From Cristatella mucedo (Eukaryota > Bryozoa > Phylactolaemata > Cristatellidae): 64,000 nt of DNA. Numbering within the stretch: position 1 is the stretch's first letter; the number at the start of each line of letters is the position of its first letter. Made by a program: the position numbers and the translations under genes. The stretch lies in contig WPIO01000065.1 of assembly GCA_009760855.2 (NCBI GenBank), positions 1,645,001-1,709,000 of the forward strand. The letters run 5' to 3'. Shown one piece after another: positions 1-12,469 of the stretch. The notes under the pieces are model-generated. The model did not search any database. It was not told the DNA's origin and was given only the letters and a program-made list of their open reading frames with translations.

Positions 1-2420
1 ATCCAGTGGAAGCAATGATCCAGATGTTCGAAATGATGAAAGACAGCTATTACTTACCATTACGTATACAATTCTACATAGAAGTGTTCTCACGGCCCCT
101 ATTGTCATCGATGTCAATAATACGAAATATGACTATCAGATTACTTACACGACTGAAGTGCAAATATTAACGCTGAAAATAAATAAATCCTGCCCAAAGG
201 AGATAAGGGTAACGGTTATTAGTACTAAGGTGTAGCTTGGACGGGACTCATTTGTCCATCACTCCACGCCATGACAGTGCGTGAGTATAACATCAGCCAG
301 CAAACAACCAGGTCAACTAGTATCACCTCCCCAACCGTATAAGATAAGACAAGGGGTTGAGGCAGACAAATGCTGAAAAAACCACGAACTACGAAACAGG
401 CCATTCAAGAACAATAATGCGTTTCTGTAGCACCCGAAGAGAACCAAATATCTCTCCTGATGCTTTAAAACTGGCCGAACGACAAGGAACGGCCATTAAA
501 ACAGGCCAGGCAATGTTTTTAGAAAAAGAATGCCAAAGCACACAAGAAGAATTCTGGTGTCGCTGTTTCGTACCCCATGCTTAGTAAATATGCCCCTAAT
601 CGAGCTAAACTAAGCACATAAAGCACTATGAAAACTTCTTTGGAGCTACAATTTTATCGTAACACGAACTAGCGAATCTTGTCACAGCCCATTGACGAGG
701 AAAACAAAGCTATGCGACGACTCGTGAGCTCACTCTGATCCATATCGGGGGGGGGGTGCTAGCCCGGAAAACAGGAAAGAGCCCAAAGCAAGGCGAAGGT
801 CGGATGGAGCGCACCGTCGCAGCTAGCAGTCTCGGTTCACATACTAATTTTTGCCCAAATTTGAGTTAATATAACACGTAATAATAACTATTCATTTCTG
901 TGCACAGACCGTGCATTTCTGAATAAAATGAACATGCTTTGGAGGGCATGGCTACAAGGCGAGAACACCCAGCTGAAATCGCTCTTCGGATCACCATCGG
1001 TGTTTCTAAATACGTTGTCACATAAACTAACTTATCATTATATTATTCCAAAAAACCCAAGGTTTAATGATATTTGCATTCGTTGTCAGGCTATCGGATG
1101 GCCTTTCCTTTACTACATAACTACGACAAATGTAAACACATGGGGTTTCGCTTTCAATAAACTCTTTTTAATACAAATTAGAATTATTGCACTTCACTGC
1201 TCAGGCGTAAGCTTGTCAGAATCGAGATACTTTCCTAATTCCGGCTTTTAAGTTCGGGCAGTTGTCCGTCGGGGCCACTGTGCGTCAACCGCGGGACTGT
1301 GGGTATAGTACTGCCCGAATACTACCGATAATGAATCAGGCATGTCTGTTTCTGATGGTCACGGGACCACACATTGTAATTTAGCTGGGCATGAATAAAC
1401 ACGATAACTTGACTGCATACATTTTTCTTTCATGTGAAAAGACTTAACACCAAGTAGATTCTCAAAACTTTAGGCTACACAGGAGCTACTGGACATCAAC
1501 CAGTTCCCCACACGAGCTAATGGAGCGTTGTACCATTGACCTATGGAGTCATACAATAAAACGCGACGTCATTTAGCGAGGCACAGTTGGTTAATAAGCC
1601 AGCAACCGGATCGTCCTTTCTGCTTTCTTTAGCTAATGCTCCATTTTCGCCTCGGTAATGCAGCTCATTCCCTAAAGCTAAAAACTAATTTTATTATTTC
1701 GGCAGCCAGCACTGGGGCGAAAGTAAATATAACTCATTTCACTGCAGTTCATTGCCTGATGACTTGCATGGTACACCACTACCGACCTCGGGCTCTTGCC
1801 TGCAGCCCCGTTATGACGAACACTTCGAGACCTTTCCCTAGATACTTGTACAAATTCGAGTCTCTTATTGCTTTAAAGGCAGTAACAAAATGCACACAAC
1901 CTGCTCAGCTAAGACAGACGATGTCAATGAATGCATTCTGGAGAGTAGGTTTTCAGGATATGCAGAGCCTCACTAAAGTGCTCTACTCGTTTTTGCGAAC
2001 AAAACAGTCCACCTCCATCAATGGCACTCAGAGCATCGCCGTGTTGCAAGAGGCAGCCTGAGCGAAGGACCTACAGCACCTAGCAGGACCTGTAGGCTCC
2101 AGACCCTGTACTTCACACTATCAGAACCCAGCTGCTGCCACAGCTGCCACTACAGCCACTGTGGGAGCCATGGAAACACCGGCAAACAGGCGACCTCTCC
2201 ATCAGGCAATGCAAACCTCTCAGCCTAGCGCACGAGGCCTTTTACGACGAACGATACATCTTCACCACGGTGCAAGTGTGAACCCTTAGGAGCTGCTAAT
2301 TAAGGTTGGAACACCAACGGCTGTCAGCTCACCGGCTGCTTATGAAGGGCTAAGACGGTGAACATGAAAAGCACAGGGACAGTGGAGGCCCACTGCTGCA
2401 TCACAGCAGAACATTATAGT
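1..2420. other. No supported gene
   Basis: Open frames here are short (up to 141 codons) and without recognisable motifs or splice context. A poly-G run is at about 747-756. I see nothing else in it. Confidence 0.5.
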
Positions 2421-2424
2421 TAAT

Positions 2425-2560
2425 AATAATAATAATAATAATAATACTCTTGATAAAGCGCCCTCAGAGAACTCAATCTCTTTCTATGCCCTTTACATTT
2501 GCTGAGGTGTGATGACATTGGCAGACATAAGTCACGCACACGAAATCGGCATGCCACAAT
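2425..2560 (-). mobile_element. LINE 3' tail fragment
   Basis: AAT repeats at 2424-2445, then GCGCCCTCAGAGAACTCAAT, TTTACATTTGCTGAGGTG. This is the complement of the LINE 3' end seen at 58080. Confidence 0.8.
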
Positions 2561-3328
2561 AAAAGCCGAGAATGAGAAGGACCGGGACAATAAAGTATAA
2601 AGTATAGAGCCTCAGATCTGTGCATGCTGTAGAGCTATCGGCCACTGGTAGAACAGGTAGAACTGGCCCAGGCAGGTGCACGCGGGCAAGCAGGTGCAGA
2701 ACGAAGCAACCGGAAGGTCACGAAGGCAATCGGCCACAGGCAAAGCCGCCGGTCCTCCCATTCACTCCGACACCTTCGCGGCTGCTTGGAATGCCGACGG
2801 ATTTAGTACACAGGTTACTCCATTGTGGCTGCTGGACGAGAGCGATAGGTACGTATTGTAGCAACTGAAAATGTTAGCAGAAAGAGGAAGAGCGAGAGGC
2901 TGTTTAATATTATGCACGCTTCGCTTTGCTGACACAAAGGGCCGAAGTGACCTGCTTGTTATTTACTGAATACCACGAGCATGCAGTGACACTCCTATCA
3001 GTTTTCGATGCCTTGATGGGCACCTTACTGTAGATGCAGGGCAGCCGTTGGCTGCACTTCGAGAAGGATGCTGCTGCTGCTGCCGAGGCCTTCGATGCAC
3101 TCACTGCAAGCTCGCGTGCCCCTCCCTTGGCCCCCATCACCTTGGCCGATTCCAGATGCTGCCAGGCATGCAGCAGTAGGCGAGTGGTTGCGAGAGATCT
3201 GCTGCGACAGCTCTTTCAGCATCGACGAATTGATGCGAGAAAGAAAGCACAATTCGCCTACGAAAGAGGACGCCGAAGAGAGGTGCCCCGTTCATTAGGG
3301 GGCTCGCTGTGTGCTGTGTGCACCGGCT

Positions 3329-3370
3329 GCCTCTACCTGACACGAGCAGCCGATCGTATCAGGTAGAGGC
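3329..3370. repeat. 16-bp imperfect inverted repeat
   Basis: Arms 3329-3344 and 3355-3370 pair over 16 bases with one mismatch (GCCTCTACCTGA is perfect), with a 10-base loop. Confidence 0.85.
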
Positions 3371-3487
3371 CAGATCGTCCAGGCTCTTCCACTGTAGGCA
3401 TTTCATGCCCGTGTATAGGCTGCCGAGCCGGACATGGAGCGAAGCGGGATCTTTTTGCCTCTGTCTTTCGACACGAACACCCCACCC

Positions 3488-3490
<3 letters not shown>

Positions 3491-3561
<71 letters not shown>
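3491..3561. repeat. (AC)n microsatellite, about 70 bp
   Basis: A perfect AC run. It produces several spurious frames on both strands. Confidence 0.97.
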
Positions 3562-3563
<2 letters not shown>

Positions 3564-4065
3564 CACACTTAGCTGGGCTCTGCTTCCACTTTAACGAGTG
3601 GCCCCTGCATAGTGTTCGTGTCTGGATCAGGTAAGTGCACTCTGGGTCGTGACGACGTCGACGCGACGTCCGCACTGGCTAGACAGCGGAATGAAATCTG
3701 CTACAGGCGTGAAGGAGAAAGCAACGAGACAGTATGAAGAATTTCAAGAGCAGTAGGTGGAACATGTGGTTAAAGTCGCGGCTAAGGACATGCTCTAACA
3801 GCCCGTGCAGCCACAGGAAATCGGTAAATCGGTAGAGAAAAACTAAGATAAGGAAGAAAACACGAAGTGGCGCTGCTTTCGGCATGATGGCAGGCATGAG
3901 TGCTGAGCCCTGGAGGAGGACCGGTCCAAATGCATCAGCGACTAATGTTCAGCTCAAACGTTTCATTCTCGACAGATTAAGAGGCAGCATGGCGACTTGT
4001 GGTCAGGCACGCTAGTAGTTGAACCACATAAACTAACTTCAAAGTTGCATTCAGCGCCTGCAATC

Positions 4066-4200
4066 TGCTACGGATATATTGGCAGAAGAGCCTTAACGGC
4101 TATCGCAGCCAGCCTCCGGCTATAAAGGATCGCCCACTGCAGGACTCAAACCCTACGACTTGAGTCGTGAAGAATGAGTACCTTACCTCCTGGGCTAAGA
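4066..4200 (-). mobile_element. tRNA-like SINE, family A
   Basis: A reverse copy: GCCTTAACGGCTATCGCAGC, AAAGGATCGCCCACTGCAGG, then the box-B complement GACTCAAACCCTACGAC. Confidence 0.75.
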
Positions 4201-5029
4201 CCTAAGTACACCTAGCCAGCATACATAAAGATGAATACAAATTATGATCCTCTCCACTATTTTCGGTGAGGCGTCTTGCTCAATGTCGTTTGCTGTCTGA
4301 CTTACCACCTCGTCGTGGAGGGCCACAGCTTTGCCTGTCAGCTCGGCACCAACCGTGAGCACACACCAGAAGCCGACACGGCAGTGGTGATGACAGCACA
4401 CCCAAACCAGCCACATCACTCTTCACCAGATAACCACCGCTACCACCATTAGCATTAGAAGTGCATTTTTTTTAGTATTGCAGTTGCAGCAAGGATCGTA
4501 TCCCTGACACTCTCTAGTTCTTCACAAGCACTGGAAATATGGAGTTACAAATAGCCAATCCTGCTATACACCACTCGTGAGACAAAAACTAAGACATCAA
4601 TGCCATTTATAAAACCAAAGGGCAGTTTTGTAATTGCAGCAACGCCAACGCCAATATCCACCCGTGCAATAATTGTCTGCTAAAACAGGTACAGAGCTGT
4701 AGCTTCTAGGGCCGTGGGTTCGACTTCCCAGGACGAAACGACACGTCGCTCATTCTTTCCTTCTCGAACACAGTAATATTCCTTTTGGGCAATTAGCCTA
4801 AACAATTTCTGGTGAAGATTCGGCTTACATCGTTTGAATTATATTCTATTACCGCCCAACTCGCTTTAGATGATTGCCTATTCCCACCAGGAAATCGTGC
4901 ATTTGGACTCACCAAAACGAGACAGGTCGTGCAGACTCGACTTCTAATATGCGGAGGGATTGACTGCGTCCACCTCTCAACGAAGGAGAGCTCGAAAAAA
5001 ACATGTACATATAATGCATTTGTATAGAG

Positions 5030-5145
5030 TGCCCCAAGAGAACTTAGTCTCTATTCAGGCGCTCACATATGCCTCCGGGCTCGAGCCCACGACCTCAGCC
5101 AGACCTTGGTCGGGGCGAGCGCCTTAACCGCTGGACCGGAAAAGT
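5030..5145 (-). mobile_element. tRNA-like SINE, family B
   Basis: Nearly the same as the copy at 22636: AAGAGAACTTAGTCTCTATT, GGGCTCGAGCCCACGACC, then GCGCCTTAACCGCTGGACC. Confidence 0.85.
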
Positions 5146-6682
5146 CGATCAGAACAAAACTTCGTCGGTCGCCTTCAGAAGGGGCAAGCTTGCATGGCCA
5201 TTCGTTCGTGCCCATATCCTGCAGGTGCGTGTCACTGTCCCCCCCCCGTGTCCCCAGCTAGAACCCACTGAGTTGGTTTCTTTTACGTGCACCGCTGCTG
5301 CCAATGCGACAGGAAGTTTGCCACCTGAGCTTTGCCTCTGGGTAAACTGTTGGGCGTCGGTTGGGCCACTCGTACGCTTCCCACGTTTGCCAACCCTCCT
5401 GGCAGAGCGTTCGGCTGTCTGGCCTCCATCAGTTCACCCTCAGCAGCCAGCCGGCCAGCGAGACGTTAGGCTCGGCTGACCACTTATCGCTGGCTTCCTA
5501 TTTAATACGTGTATTCATAGATACTGCATTGTACATGCAAACGAATGTCTACGCGTTCAGCATATGCGTGTCGAGTTGTACACGGCATCGTAAACACGGG
5601 TACACGACGCTGTAAATAAAACGTCAACCCTTTGCAAGGATTTCAAGTGTAACTAAAGCTAAGCCAGACAAGATTGGGCTTGCGCTGCGACAGGCGCTCG
5701 CGGGCCTTCCACTCGCCATGCTGTCGGGGTCACGCACGGGTCACGATGGAAGTGGACTCGTGCTTAAGGCCAAAACGCAAGATACATCGGTGCTTTAGGT
5801 CCTTACTACCGCGCGGGGTGCATACGGTTAGCAAAAGGAAATGCGACAGTCCTAGCGAAAGCGGACTATTAAAACTATCGTCTGAGATCAATTATGCTGG
5901 CGACTGCGATTTGCAGCTACGAACCTTAACCGACGACCGTATTTCCAGGTAGTTCGGTTTTTCATCTGCATCGCTTCCGGCGGCTTGGTATAGCACCACC
6001 TTGGACAGGGCGGCCGCTTGGGCCAGCAGAGCGAGCAGACAAAGAAGTCTGCCGCTCATGGTCTGCAAATCAAGAGCAGAGGACGCGCTGAGTCGCTAAC
6101 GCACCGTCCACGTCGGCAGACTCGGCGCCGCTCGGCGCCGCTCGGCAAGGCGCCGCCTCCTCGCCCTGGCCCTGGCCGCCGCGAGCGGCCACGGTGGCTA
6201 TGGGGCGGGCGACGGGGGGGGGGAGGAGGTGAGTTAGGTTGCTCGCCGCGAGCCCGTGAATCCGGCGCGAATAAGCGGACGAGAGCGAGCGAAAGCATTC
6301 AGTCGAGTGTACTGCTGCACAGCAGCCTCGAGCGAGCGGCGGCGAGAAACGCAGCGCAGCGCGTCGTCCGGGAGTCGGGGCGGCGGGCGGCAAGGGCGGC
6401 CGCCGCAGCCGCGTCCGCCGCGACCTGTCTGACCTGCGGCTGGCGAGATGAGCCGACGGCGCGCTCCGGCGAAGCTCCGGCCGCACCGGCCGTCGACGAC
6501 CTCAGCTCTTCACGGAAACGGCCGCATCGGCGTCCGAATCGCAGTAGCCGGGAGAGCGGCTCGGTCGGTGCGATGCGCCGGCGCGATGAGCGTTTCTAAC
6601 GCCGCCGCGCAGGTGCCCGACCGCACGGCGCTGTCGTCGCCGAGCCTCAGCGGGCGGAGCCGGCCTCCGCGCGCCCTCCCCA

Positions 6683-6739
6683 CGGCGCCGGGTCGCGCGC
6701 GCCGCCTGGGCGGCCCTCGGCGCGCGCGACCCGGCGCCG
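6683..6739. repeat. 22-bp perfect GC inverted repeat (hairpin)
   Basis: The left arm is 6683-6704 and the right arm 6718-6739. They are perfect reverse complements of 22 bases, made almost wholly of G and C, and are separated by a 13-base loop. It lies about 570 bases upstream of the first coding exon inside the CpG-rich block. It would form a very stable stem in DNA or in a 5' leader RNA. Confidence 0.9.
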
Positions 6740-7197
6740 CCGCGAGTTCACCGACGCTGAAGACTTGCGGACGCGCGGCCATCTCTATATTTTCAACAGA
6801 ACACGCGCTGACTCGTAAGCCGTACGGACCGCGACGCGCTCCGCGCTGCAAAAGCCGACCGCGATCGGCTCCGGTAGGGCATAGCGCGTGCTCGGGCGAC
6901 CAGAGGCGCGGGGAGTGCACATGCATCGCTGGAACAGCCACCCAGGCAGGCGGCGTCTCCAGAGGGACCATCATTCCTCCCCTGCCCTGCCCACTCCTCC
7001 CTTCGACCAGCCGGCCGGCCGGCGGTCAGTACCCGGCGACGCTTCGCTCCTGCGCGCGGCGTCGCGTGGACTTGACTACGCGCGGCCGTCGCTCGCTGCC
7101 GCCCGGTTGTTGGCGAAGTCGCCGCTCTCGGCATGCCGCACGGTACGTGCGCCGCCGCCGCCCCGGCGGCGGCGCACGGCGGCCCGCCGCCGACGTG

Positions 7198-7222
7198 AGA
7201 GAGAGAGAGAGAGAGAGAGAGC
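7198..7222. repeat. (GA)n microsatellite
   Basis: A short perfect GA run just upstream of exon 1, probably in the 5' leader or promoter. Confidence 0.85.
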
Positions 7223-7308
7223 GTTGAGCGCTCTGATAGCGCAGCGGCTGCCGCCGCCGCTTCCAGTTGCTGCAGTCGCCACCGCCGCCGCCGCACCGGC
7301 GACGACCG

Positions 7309-7566
7309 ATGGATGACATGGATACTAGCAGGCTTCATCGACGCCGCGCTAGGCCCTCGAGTGGTCCACTGCTTCTGCTGCCGCCGCAGTTGCCATCGCT
7401 GCTGCGGCTGCTGCTGCTGCCGCTCGTCCTGCTGCGGCTGCCGACCGGCAGCGCTCAGAGGTTCTCGGACGCGCCCGACACGTGCGACTACTACACGTCG
7501 CGCTCCTTCCAAATTGAGGCGACGCCAAGCGACCCGCTGACGATTATCGTGCGCCAGAACGTGAAG
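7309..7566 (+). CDS. Exon 1: start codon and signal sequence
   Basis: The open frame starts at ATG 7309 (a second ATG follows at 7318) and runs 86 codons to a GTGAGC donor at 7567, ending in phase 0. Residues about 20-45 form a leucine-rich hydrophobic stretch ending PTGSAQ, which reads like a signal peptide with a cleavage site after it. The mature N terminus holds DAPDTCDYYTSRSF and then SFQIEATPSDPLTIIVRQ, which alternates like beta strands. The basic, Arg-rich residues before the hydrophobic core fit a signal or anchor sequence. The start is chosen as the first in-frame ATG. Linkage to the downstream exons rests on phase only. Confidence 0.6.
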
Positions 7567-7837
7567 GTGAGCCGCGCTCGCTCCGGAGCCTCCGCTCATG
7601 GCAGCGGCTCCGGAGCCGTCGTCGATCTCCCGCGGGCGCAGCGCCGCCGCCGCCGCCGCCGCCGTCGAGCGCGTCGCCGGGGAGCCCGAACCTCCCGACC
7701 GTACGCCGGTTGTCGCTGCGTGGCTGCTCATGTTCGGCGGCGGGGGCGGGTGGGTGGGTGGTGGGTGACGGTGGGGGAGGTGAGTTAGTGGGTCGATCGG
7801 TAGCCGGAGGAGGATGTCGCCGAGCGGCGGCTTTTCT

Positions 7838-7841
<4 letters not shown>

Positions 7842-7932
<91 letters not shown>

Positions 7933-7933
7933 C
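7842..7933. repeat. (CT)n microsatellite in intron 1
   Basis: About 90 bases of nearly pure CT, with one interruption near 7912, lie inside the proposed first intron, about 275 bases past the donor. The rest of 7567-9097 is GC-rich DNA with no exon I can support. Confidence 0.95.
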
Positions 7934-9097
7934 GTTGCGTCAATGCCTCTCCGAGGAAGGCGCATACGTGGTGGCGAGGCCCCAGTACGGCGGTCGCCGG
8001 CCGCTGGCGTCCGCCGCCGCTCGGGCAGAGCAGAGGCTGGCCGATAGGCGCCGCGAGCTGTCGCCCATGAACGGAAGTCGCTCGACATGTCAGCTGCGTC
8101 GCCGACGCGTCGCTAGCCCCATCCGAGCCGACCTGTGAAGAAGGCTAGCGTCAGCGCGGCGAGCGCCAGCTCTCGCGATGGCAGCATTCGCGAGTCATTT
8201 TTCAAGGACTGGGCGCACGAAACTAATATTTGCTCGCCTGCAAAGCTGCTAATGGAGCGTCCGCGGCCTACTCTACTGGGCGGAGGCGGCGGAGCCGCAG
8301 CGTCAGGATAGCCGCCGCCGCCGCCGATCGCTCTTCGCGGACCTCGCGACGAGTGTCGCGTGCTCTGTCTGACGCCTGACCCTGACCGGCTCCGGAGTCT
8401 CCCACTCTCGAATAGCCAGTCCGGCCGCGGGACCCGGCGAGGCAGCCGGACTCGGCCCACCTCGGCTGCTGAGTGGCTGTCAATGGTGGCACTCTGGCGG
8501 GAGACCCTGGCCTCAGGCGACGGACGCCACGCGCGCTCGCGCCGCCGCCCGTACAGACGGGCGACAGCGTCCGAGGCTCAGCGATCGCTCGCAGGTGGTT
8601 GGGGGGAACGGCGGCGGCGGCCAGCAGTCGCGACGGCGAGCAGCTGCTCGGTCGACCCGCCGCCCACCGCGCCGCTCGCTCGCTGCTTAATTTAGAGGTA
8701 ATTGTTAAGCCTCTTAGTGCGTTCAGTTAGCAAAACGAAACGGCAACAATCGTCCGGGGCTCGGCCCGCCGTCGCGGTGCTCTCGTCTCGAGCCACCGGG
8801 CACCTCGGGCTCTCGGCAGACGTCCGACGGTCAGCAGCTGCAGCGCTATCGTCGCGATGCAGCGAACTCGGCGGCGACGAGCCGGCCGCTTCTGCGGAAG
8901 CTGGCCCGCGGCCATGCCGTCGCTACATTCGGTCTCGAATCGGCATTGGTCAGCTCGATCGCCGGAATGAGCGATCGCTGTGGCAGCGGCCGTCCAGAAA
9001 AGGAAAAGAAAAAGTAGAGACGAGCCGATGCGGCTTTCGACCTCGCTTGCACAGCTTCGGCTGCGGCTAACGCACCGGCTTGTATCGTCTGCTGCAG

Positions 9098-9262
9098 CCC
9101 ACGACCAGCGCTGTCGTCAAGTGCGAGCACCTTTCACTAAGACCCGGGGTGGCCGAGATTCAGGGGCCGCCGCCCGATCGCCGACAGATATCTGCGTGCA
9201 GTTTCACCTCGGTGCCCAATCCTCAGCTGCTGTGGCAGTGTGACTCAAACTGGCCGGCCAGG
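9098..9262 (+). CDS. Exon 2 (probable): ectodomain
   Basis: There are 55 codons after a CTGCAG acceptor at 9097, in phase 0 to match exon 1. The segment carries TSAVVKCEHLSL, then ISACSFTSVPNPQLLWQC and DSNWP. Four cysteines and alternating hydrophobic residues suggest a folded extracellular beta domain. The donor used here, GTGTCA at 9263, is weak, and this makes the 3' boundary uncertain. It leaves phase 0, which fits exon 3. Confidence 0.5.
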
Positions 9263-9728
9263 GTGTCAGCCCGACCGGCCACGCTCTGTCGCCCCTCGAG
9301 ACGGGACGAGTGGCCACGGCCGAATGCCTCAGCCTCTCGGCGACTAATTCGGCGGAACGACCCGCTTAAGCTCGTTCTGCTGGCGGTGCACTCTAGTGAC
9401 GTCGCAGGCAGGCGAGCAAATTTGTCCCTCCTCCTTGGCTGCTGCTATCGGTGACGATTAGTGAGCGGCAGGGGACGATCGAGGCTTCGTTGCTGTCTCG
9501 CTTGTCTCGCCGGCGAATGGGAATAGCAGCATGCTGGAGCCGTGGATTCTGAACGCTTCTGAGGATGCTGAACTCCTTTGCAGCCTCAGGGACGTTTGCC
9601 CGCGAGTCAGAAGCAAAGCATGAGGAGGATCAAGTCAAAAAGTGACCAAACCCTAACACGGTTCGGGCAGTCAATAGTAAGAGGGCTGGAGGGGCCGTCG
9701 CCGAGGGAAGTGGGGCGCTTAGATAGGC

Positions 9729-9801
9729 ACACACACACACACACACGCACACACACACGCACGCACGCACACACACACCCACATACATATATATATATAT
9801 A
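9729..9801. repeat. (CA)n then (TA)n compound microsatellite
   Basis: A CA/CG-interrupted run at 9729-9780 is followed by a short TA run to 9801, within the intron between exons 2 and 3. Confidence 0.9.
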
Positions 9802-10094
9802 TCCGCTATCGAAAACGAGCAAACATCGCTGGCGCTGGCTGAGAAGATCTTGCCTCCGAAATGCAATGTTTTGGACACAAGCAAGCTGATCTCTTTTCAG
9901 TATCGTTACCTTGCAGCCTTTACAGTCATCGTCATCTGAAGGGCTTCGTTCTTCTACCATTTGAATCCTGTTTAGTCATATGGTGCATTCGTTGAAGTGG
10001 ACATATATGTCTGAATGTACTTGATCTGAAGGCCTGCGAAAGGGAGACCGATTGTGAGAAAAAACCTAGCAATCAACTAGAACCGTTTGCAGCC

Positions 10095-10255
10095 TTAAGT
10101 AATCGGCACAGCTGTACTTCACGACACAGGTCGTAGGTTCAAGTCATGCAGGGTGCAATTCTGTATTGCTCACTGCAAGTGGTGGTGATAGCGGTTAAGG
10201 CTTTTCTGCCCCTATATAAACGAGGCGGTTAAATCAGCTAGCCTTTACTTTTTAC
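10095..10255 (+). mobile_element. tRNA-like SINE, family A
   Basis: The copy holds a box-B-like motif, GTAGGTTCAAGTCATGC. A body shared with other copies follows (TGCTCACTGCAAGTGGTGG, TAGCGGTTAAGGC), and it ends AAATCAGCTAGCCTTTAC. The same body occurs near 4070, 14350, 20700, 21370, 38970, 46090 and 63260 in both orientations, so it is an interspersed family and not a tRNA gene. Confidence 0.8.
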
Positions 10256-10341
10256 TGTTACTTCAATCTCTTGTAGTTCCTGCGTCGAAAAGGCTCGACT
10301 GACTTTGTACTGCTCATTCAGCGGACTCGAGCTCCCAATGA

Positions 10342-10440
10342 TAATAATAATAATAATAGTAATGCACTTGATACAGCACCCTCAGAGAACTCAATCTCTT
10401 TCTAGGCGCTTTACATTTGCTGCAAAGGGAAGAATGTGGG
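10342..10440 (-). mobile_element. LINE 3' tail fragment
   Basis: Read on the minus strand this is the 3' end shared by the LINEs of the window: GCAAATGTAAAGCGCCTAGA, then AGAGATTGAGTTCTCTGAGG, ending in ATT repeats. No coding part remains. Confidence 0.75.
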
Positions 10441-10630
10441 TGAATCCTCGTGCGACGGCATTCTTCCACGAGGACTGGCAGTCAGCCTAGCTCGCTCTAT
10501 TCTTGGTCTCTGCTGAGTGGCTGACTGTGCCTCGTGCACTTTCTCGTGTGTCACCTCGAGTTGCGTTAGCACGGAGCGAAGTGGAGCGAAGCATCGTCAG
10601 TCAATCAATGGCCGGCGGCTGCGTTTGCAG

Positions 10631-10798
10631 GGATACGTGAGGTTCGCGGAGCAACCGAGAGAACTTATCGGATCTCTTCCGGGACTGATAACGGTACTCG
10701 TTAATTGGACATCGAATTCTGCTGCTCTCCTGGATACCGTCGAGAGTGAATGGACGACCTTCGATACTCTCGCTGGCAGAATGGTGATGATTCAACTG
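10631..10798 (+). CDS. Exon 3: ectodomain
   Basis: There are 56 codons, phase 0 to phase 0, between a TTTGCAG acceptor and a GTAAGA donor. The peptide runs GYVRFAEQPRELIGSLPG, then LITVLVNWTSNSAALLDTVE, ending GRMVMIQL. NWTS is an N-glycosylation sequon, which fits a secreted or extracellular segment. Composition and clean boundaries make this one of the better exons of the 5' half. No known domain is recognised. Confidence 0.7.
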
Positions 10799-12034
10799 GT
10801 AAGAGTTGTCGGTACTACCGCACGTCACTAACATGTCACTATCCGCATGTCACTAACTTCGCTACTGTTGGAGCATTCACACTATGCAAATAGTTCACAG
10901 CCTTCTTAGCCGAAGGGTAAAGTGTTTTCACATCATTTTCTAGCGAACCTCCCTAAGGGTTTTTTTAGGGTCAGCAGCATTCACGAGAGGTAGGCTCGAT
11001 TTTGAATCATCAAATGCTATAAGTACTGCAGCAGTTATTGACTAAGTGCTGGTCGGCTTTTTGAAAAATGCTTTGTCTACAGAGCTTTCGAACCGAGCGA
11101 AAACTTATGAGAAAATTTTTCGTCGGCTGGTTCGGTTTCGTGGGCCGGCCATTTTCGTCGGCCGGTAACTCATTCGAGACTCACTTAACCTGCTGTGTTT
11201 GCGACTGCACATGTCCGAATGCCATTTAGGTGCAAATCGCTTGTGACAGTTTACATGTCCACGATAGGCCTGCCTTTGGGACCGAGGAAGTGTCATACGC
11301 TGAAGCGAGTTACTACATTAGCCCGAATTGATTGGTTACAGGGCGGCCGGAGCTTTAGGCGTCTTCCGGCGTCTTTCGTGCTGCCTATGGGCAATCGTGC
11401 AATCGTTAGGCTGAGTGCCCTCTGCCGACGATGCAGCTTGGCTTCTTGGCGACATTCGGACGGAGTTACTTATCTCGGGGCAACCTTCGCTGCTTGAGAT
11501 GGCTCCGGTCGACCTCAATTCCCACAGCACTGGACGTCCCGGTGTCTCTGCACTTTTTTCCACTCATCTCTTTATCGTGGGCTTGCTGATAGTCATTAGC
11601 TGGGAGACTGATCGAGTCTGGCGAGCGCCGAGCTGCGCTGCCACTCATCTGGTCGCACGTGGCTGTTCGCGCGCACTGGCTCCGAGGCAGTGTAGCTGGG
11701 AGCCAGTGCCTGCCGCAGCAGCAGCAGCCTTCTTCCGGCTGCACCGACACACTAGCGCATTCGCGTGTGGCTTTCGTCTTTTCCGCCGCAGAATCACTGC
11801 CTAAAAGGCGAGTTCGGAAGTCACTGCAGTTGGGATTCGAACTCAGACCTCTTGAAGTACTGCTCATCTGAGCGAACCAGCGAGGTAGTGATATGAGACG
11901 ACAAAGAAGTCAATAAAGAGCAGAGCAAGGAGAAAGGTTACTGTGTAACGCGTAAGGGATGGGGGTGCGATTGAGAGCAAGAGATCGAGCGTGTGAGGCT
12001 AGAGGCAAGAACGGAAGAAGATTCTCTCGCATGA

Positions 12035-12450
12035 CCTCCCACTTAAGGTCTGGACTGCATGTGGCAAGCTTTGCCTGACGTGGCATGGTGCCAAGTGAAC
12101 ACCAAAGGCCAGTGGTTGCTAGGCTTTTGCTCTGCAGGTCATACATGGACTGTGGAACTCGCTTCCACGATTCTTACGAAACGACAACTGCTCTTCTACT
12201 GCCGACTATGGCTCATTCTTTCCAGCGGCCCTGAGCTGCTACTTCCATGCTACTCACTACTTTAACTGCTCTCCTGATTCTGTTATGCTGCCCTATTTCT
12301 TTTTTTGTATGAGACGAAGTCTATTGGCTACGGAATGCATACCGAAAGCCGCTGAGGCTGTGAGGGCGCTATGCAAAACTCTCATGCCTAACACCCACAT
12401 AGTCTTTGTGGCTTTGTGGAGTTACAGACGGAGATACATTTATTACATTA
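12035..12450 (+). mobile_element. LINE 3' fragment (second tail type)
   Basis: This copy and the one at 13190-13512 share a degenerate coding remnant (GTGGAACTCGCTTCCAC, which reads WNSLP as in the C terminus of L2/CR1-type ORF2). They also share an end, TAGTCTTTGTGGCTTTGTG, followed by ATTAC-like repeats. A minus-strand trace of the same tail is seen near 15890. The frame is broken throughout. Confidence 0.7.
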
Positions 12451-12469
12451 CATTACAAGTCAGGGGATG

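Larger units (their letters stand above)
6000..9500. promoter_or_regulatory. CpG-rich promoter-like block
   Basis: CG dinucleotides are dense from about 6000 to 9500 and sparse elsewhere in the window. The block surrounds the first coding exon and includes GC-rich homopurine and homopyrimidine runs. This is the usual look of an unmethylated CpG-rich promoter region. I could not identify a TATA box or a definite start site. Long open frames here on both strands, up to 431 codons on the minus strand, are expected by chance in such GC-rich DNA and are not annotated as genes. Confidence 0.6.

Noticed and set aside
6448..8088. Long overlapping open frames on both strands, up to 431 codons on the minus strand
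   Set aside because: They lie in CpG-rich DNA where stops are rare, include microsatellite translations (Arg-Glu and Leu-Ser runs), and show no domain or splice logic.
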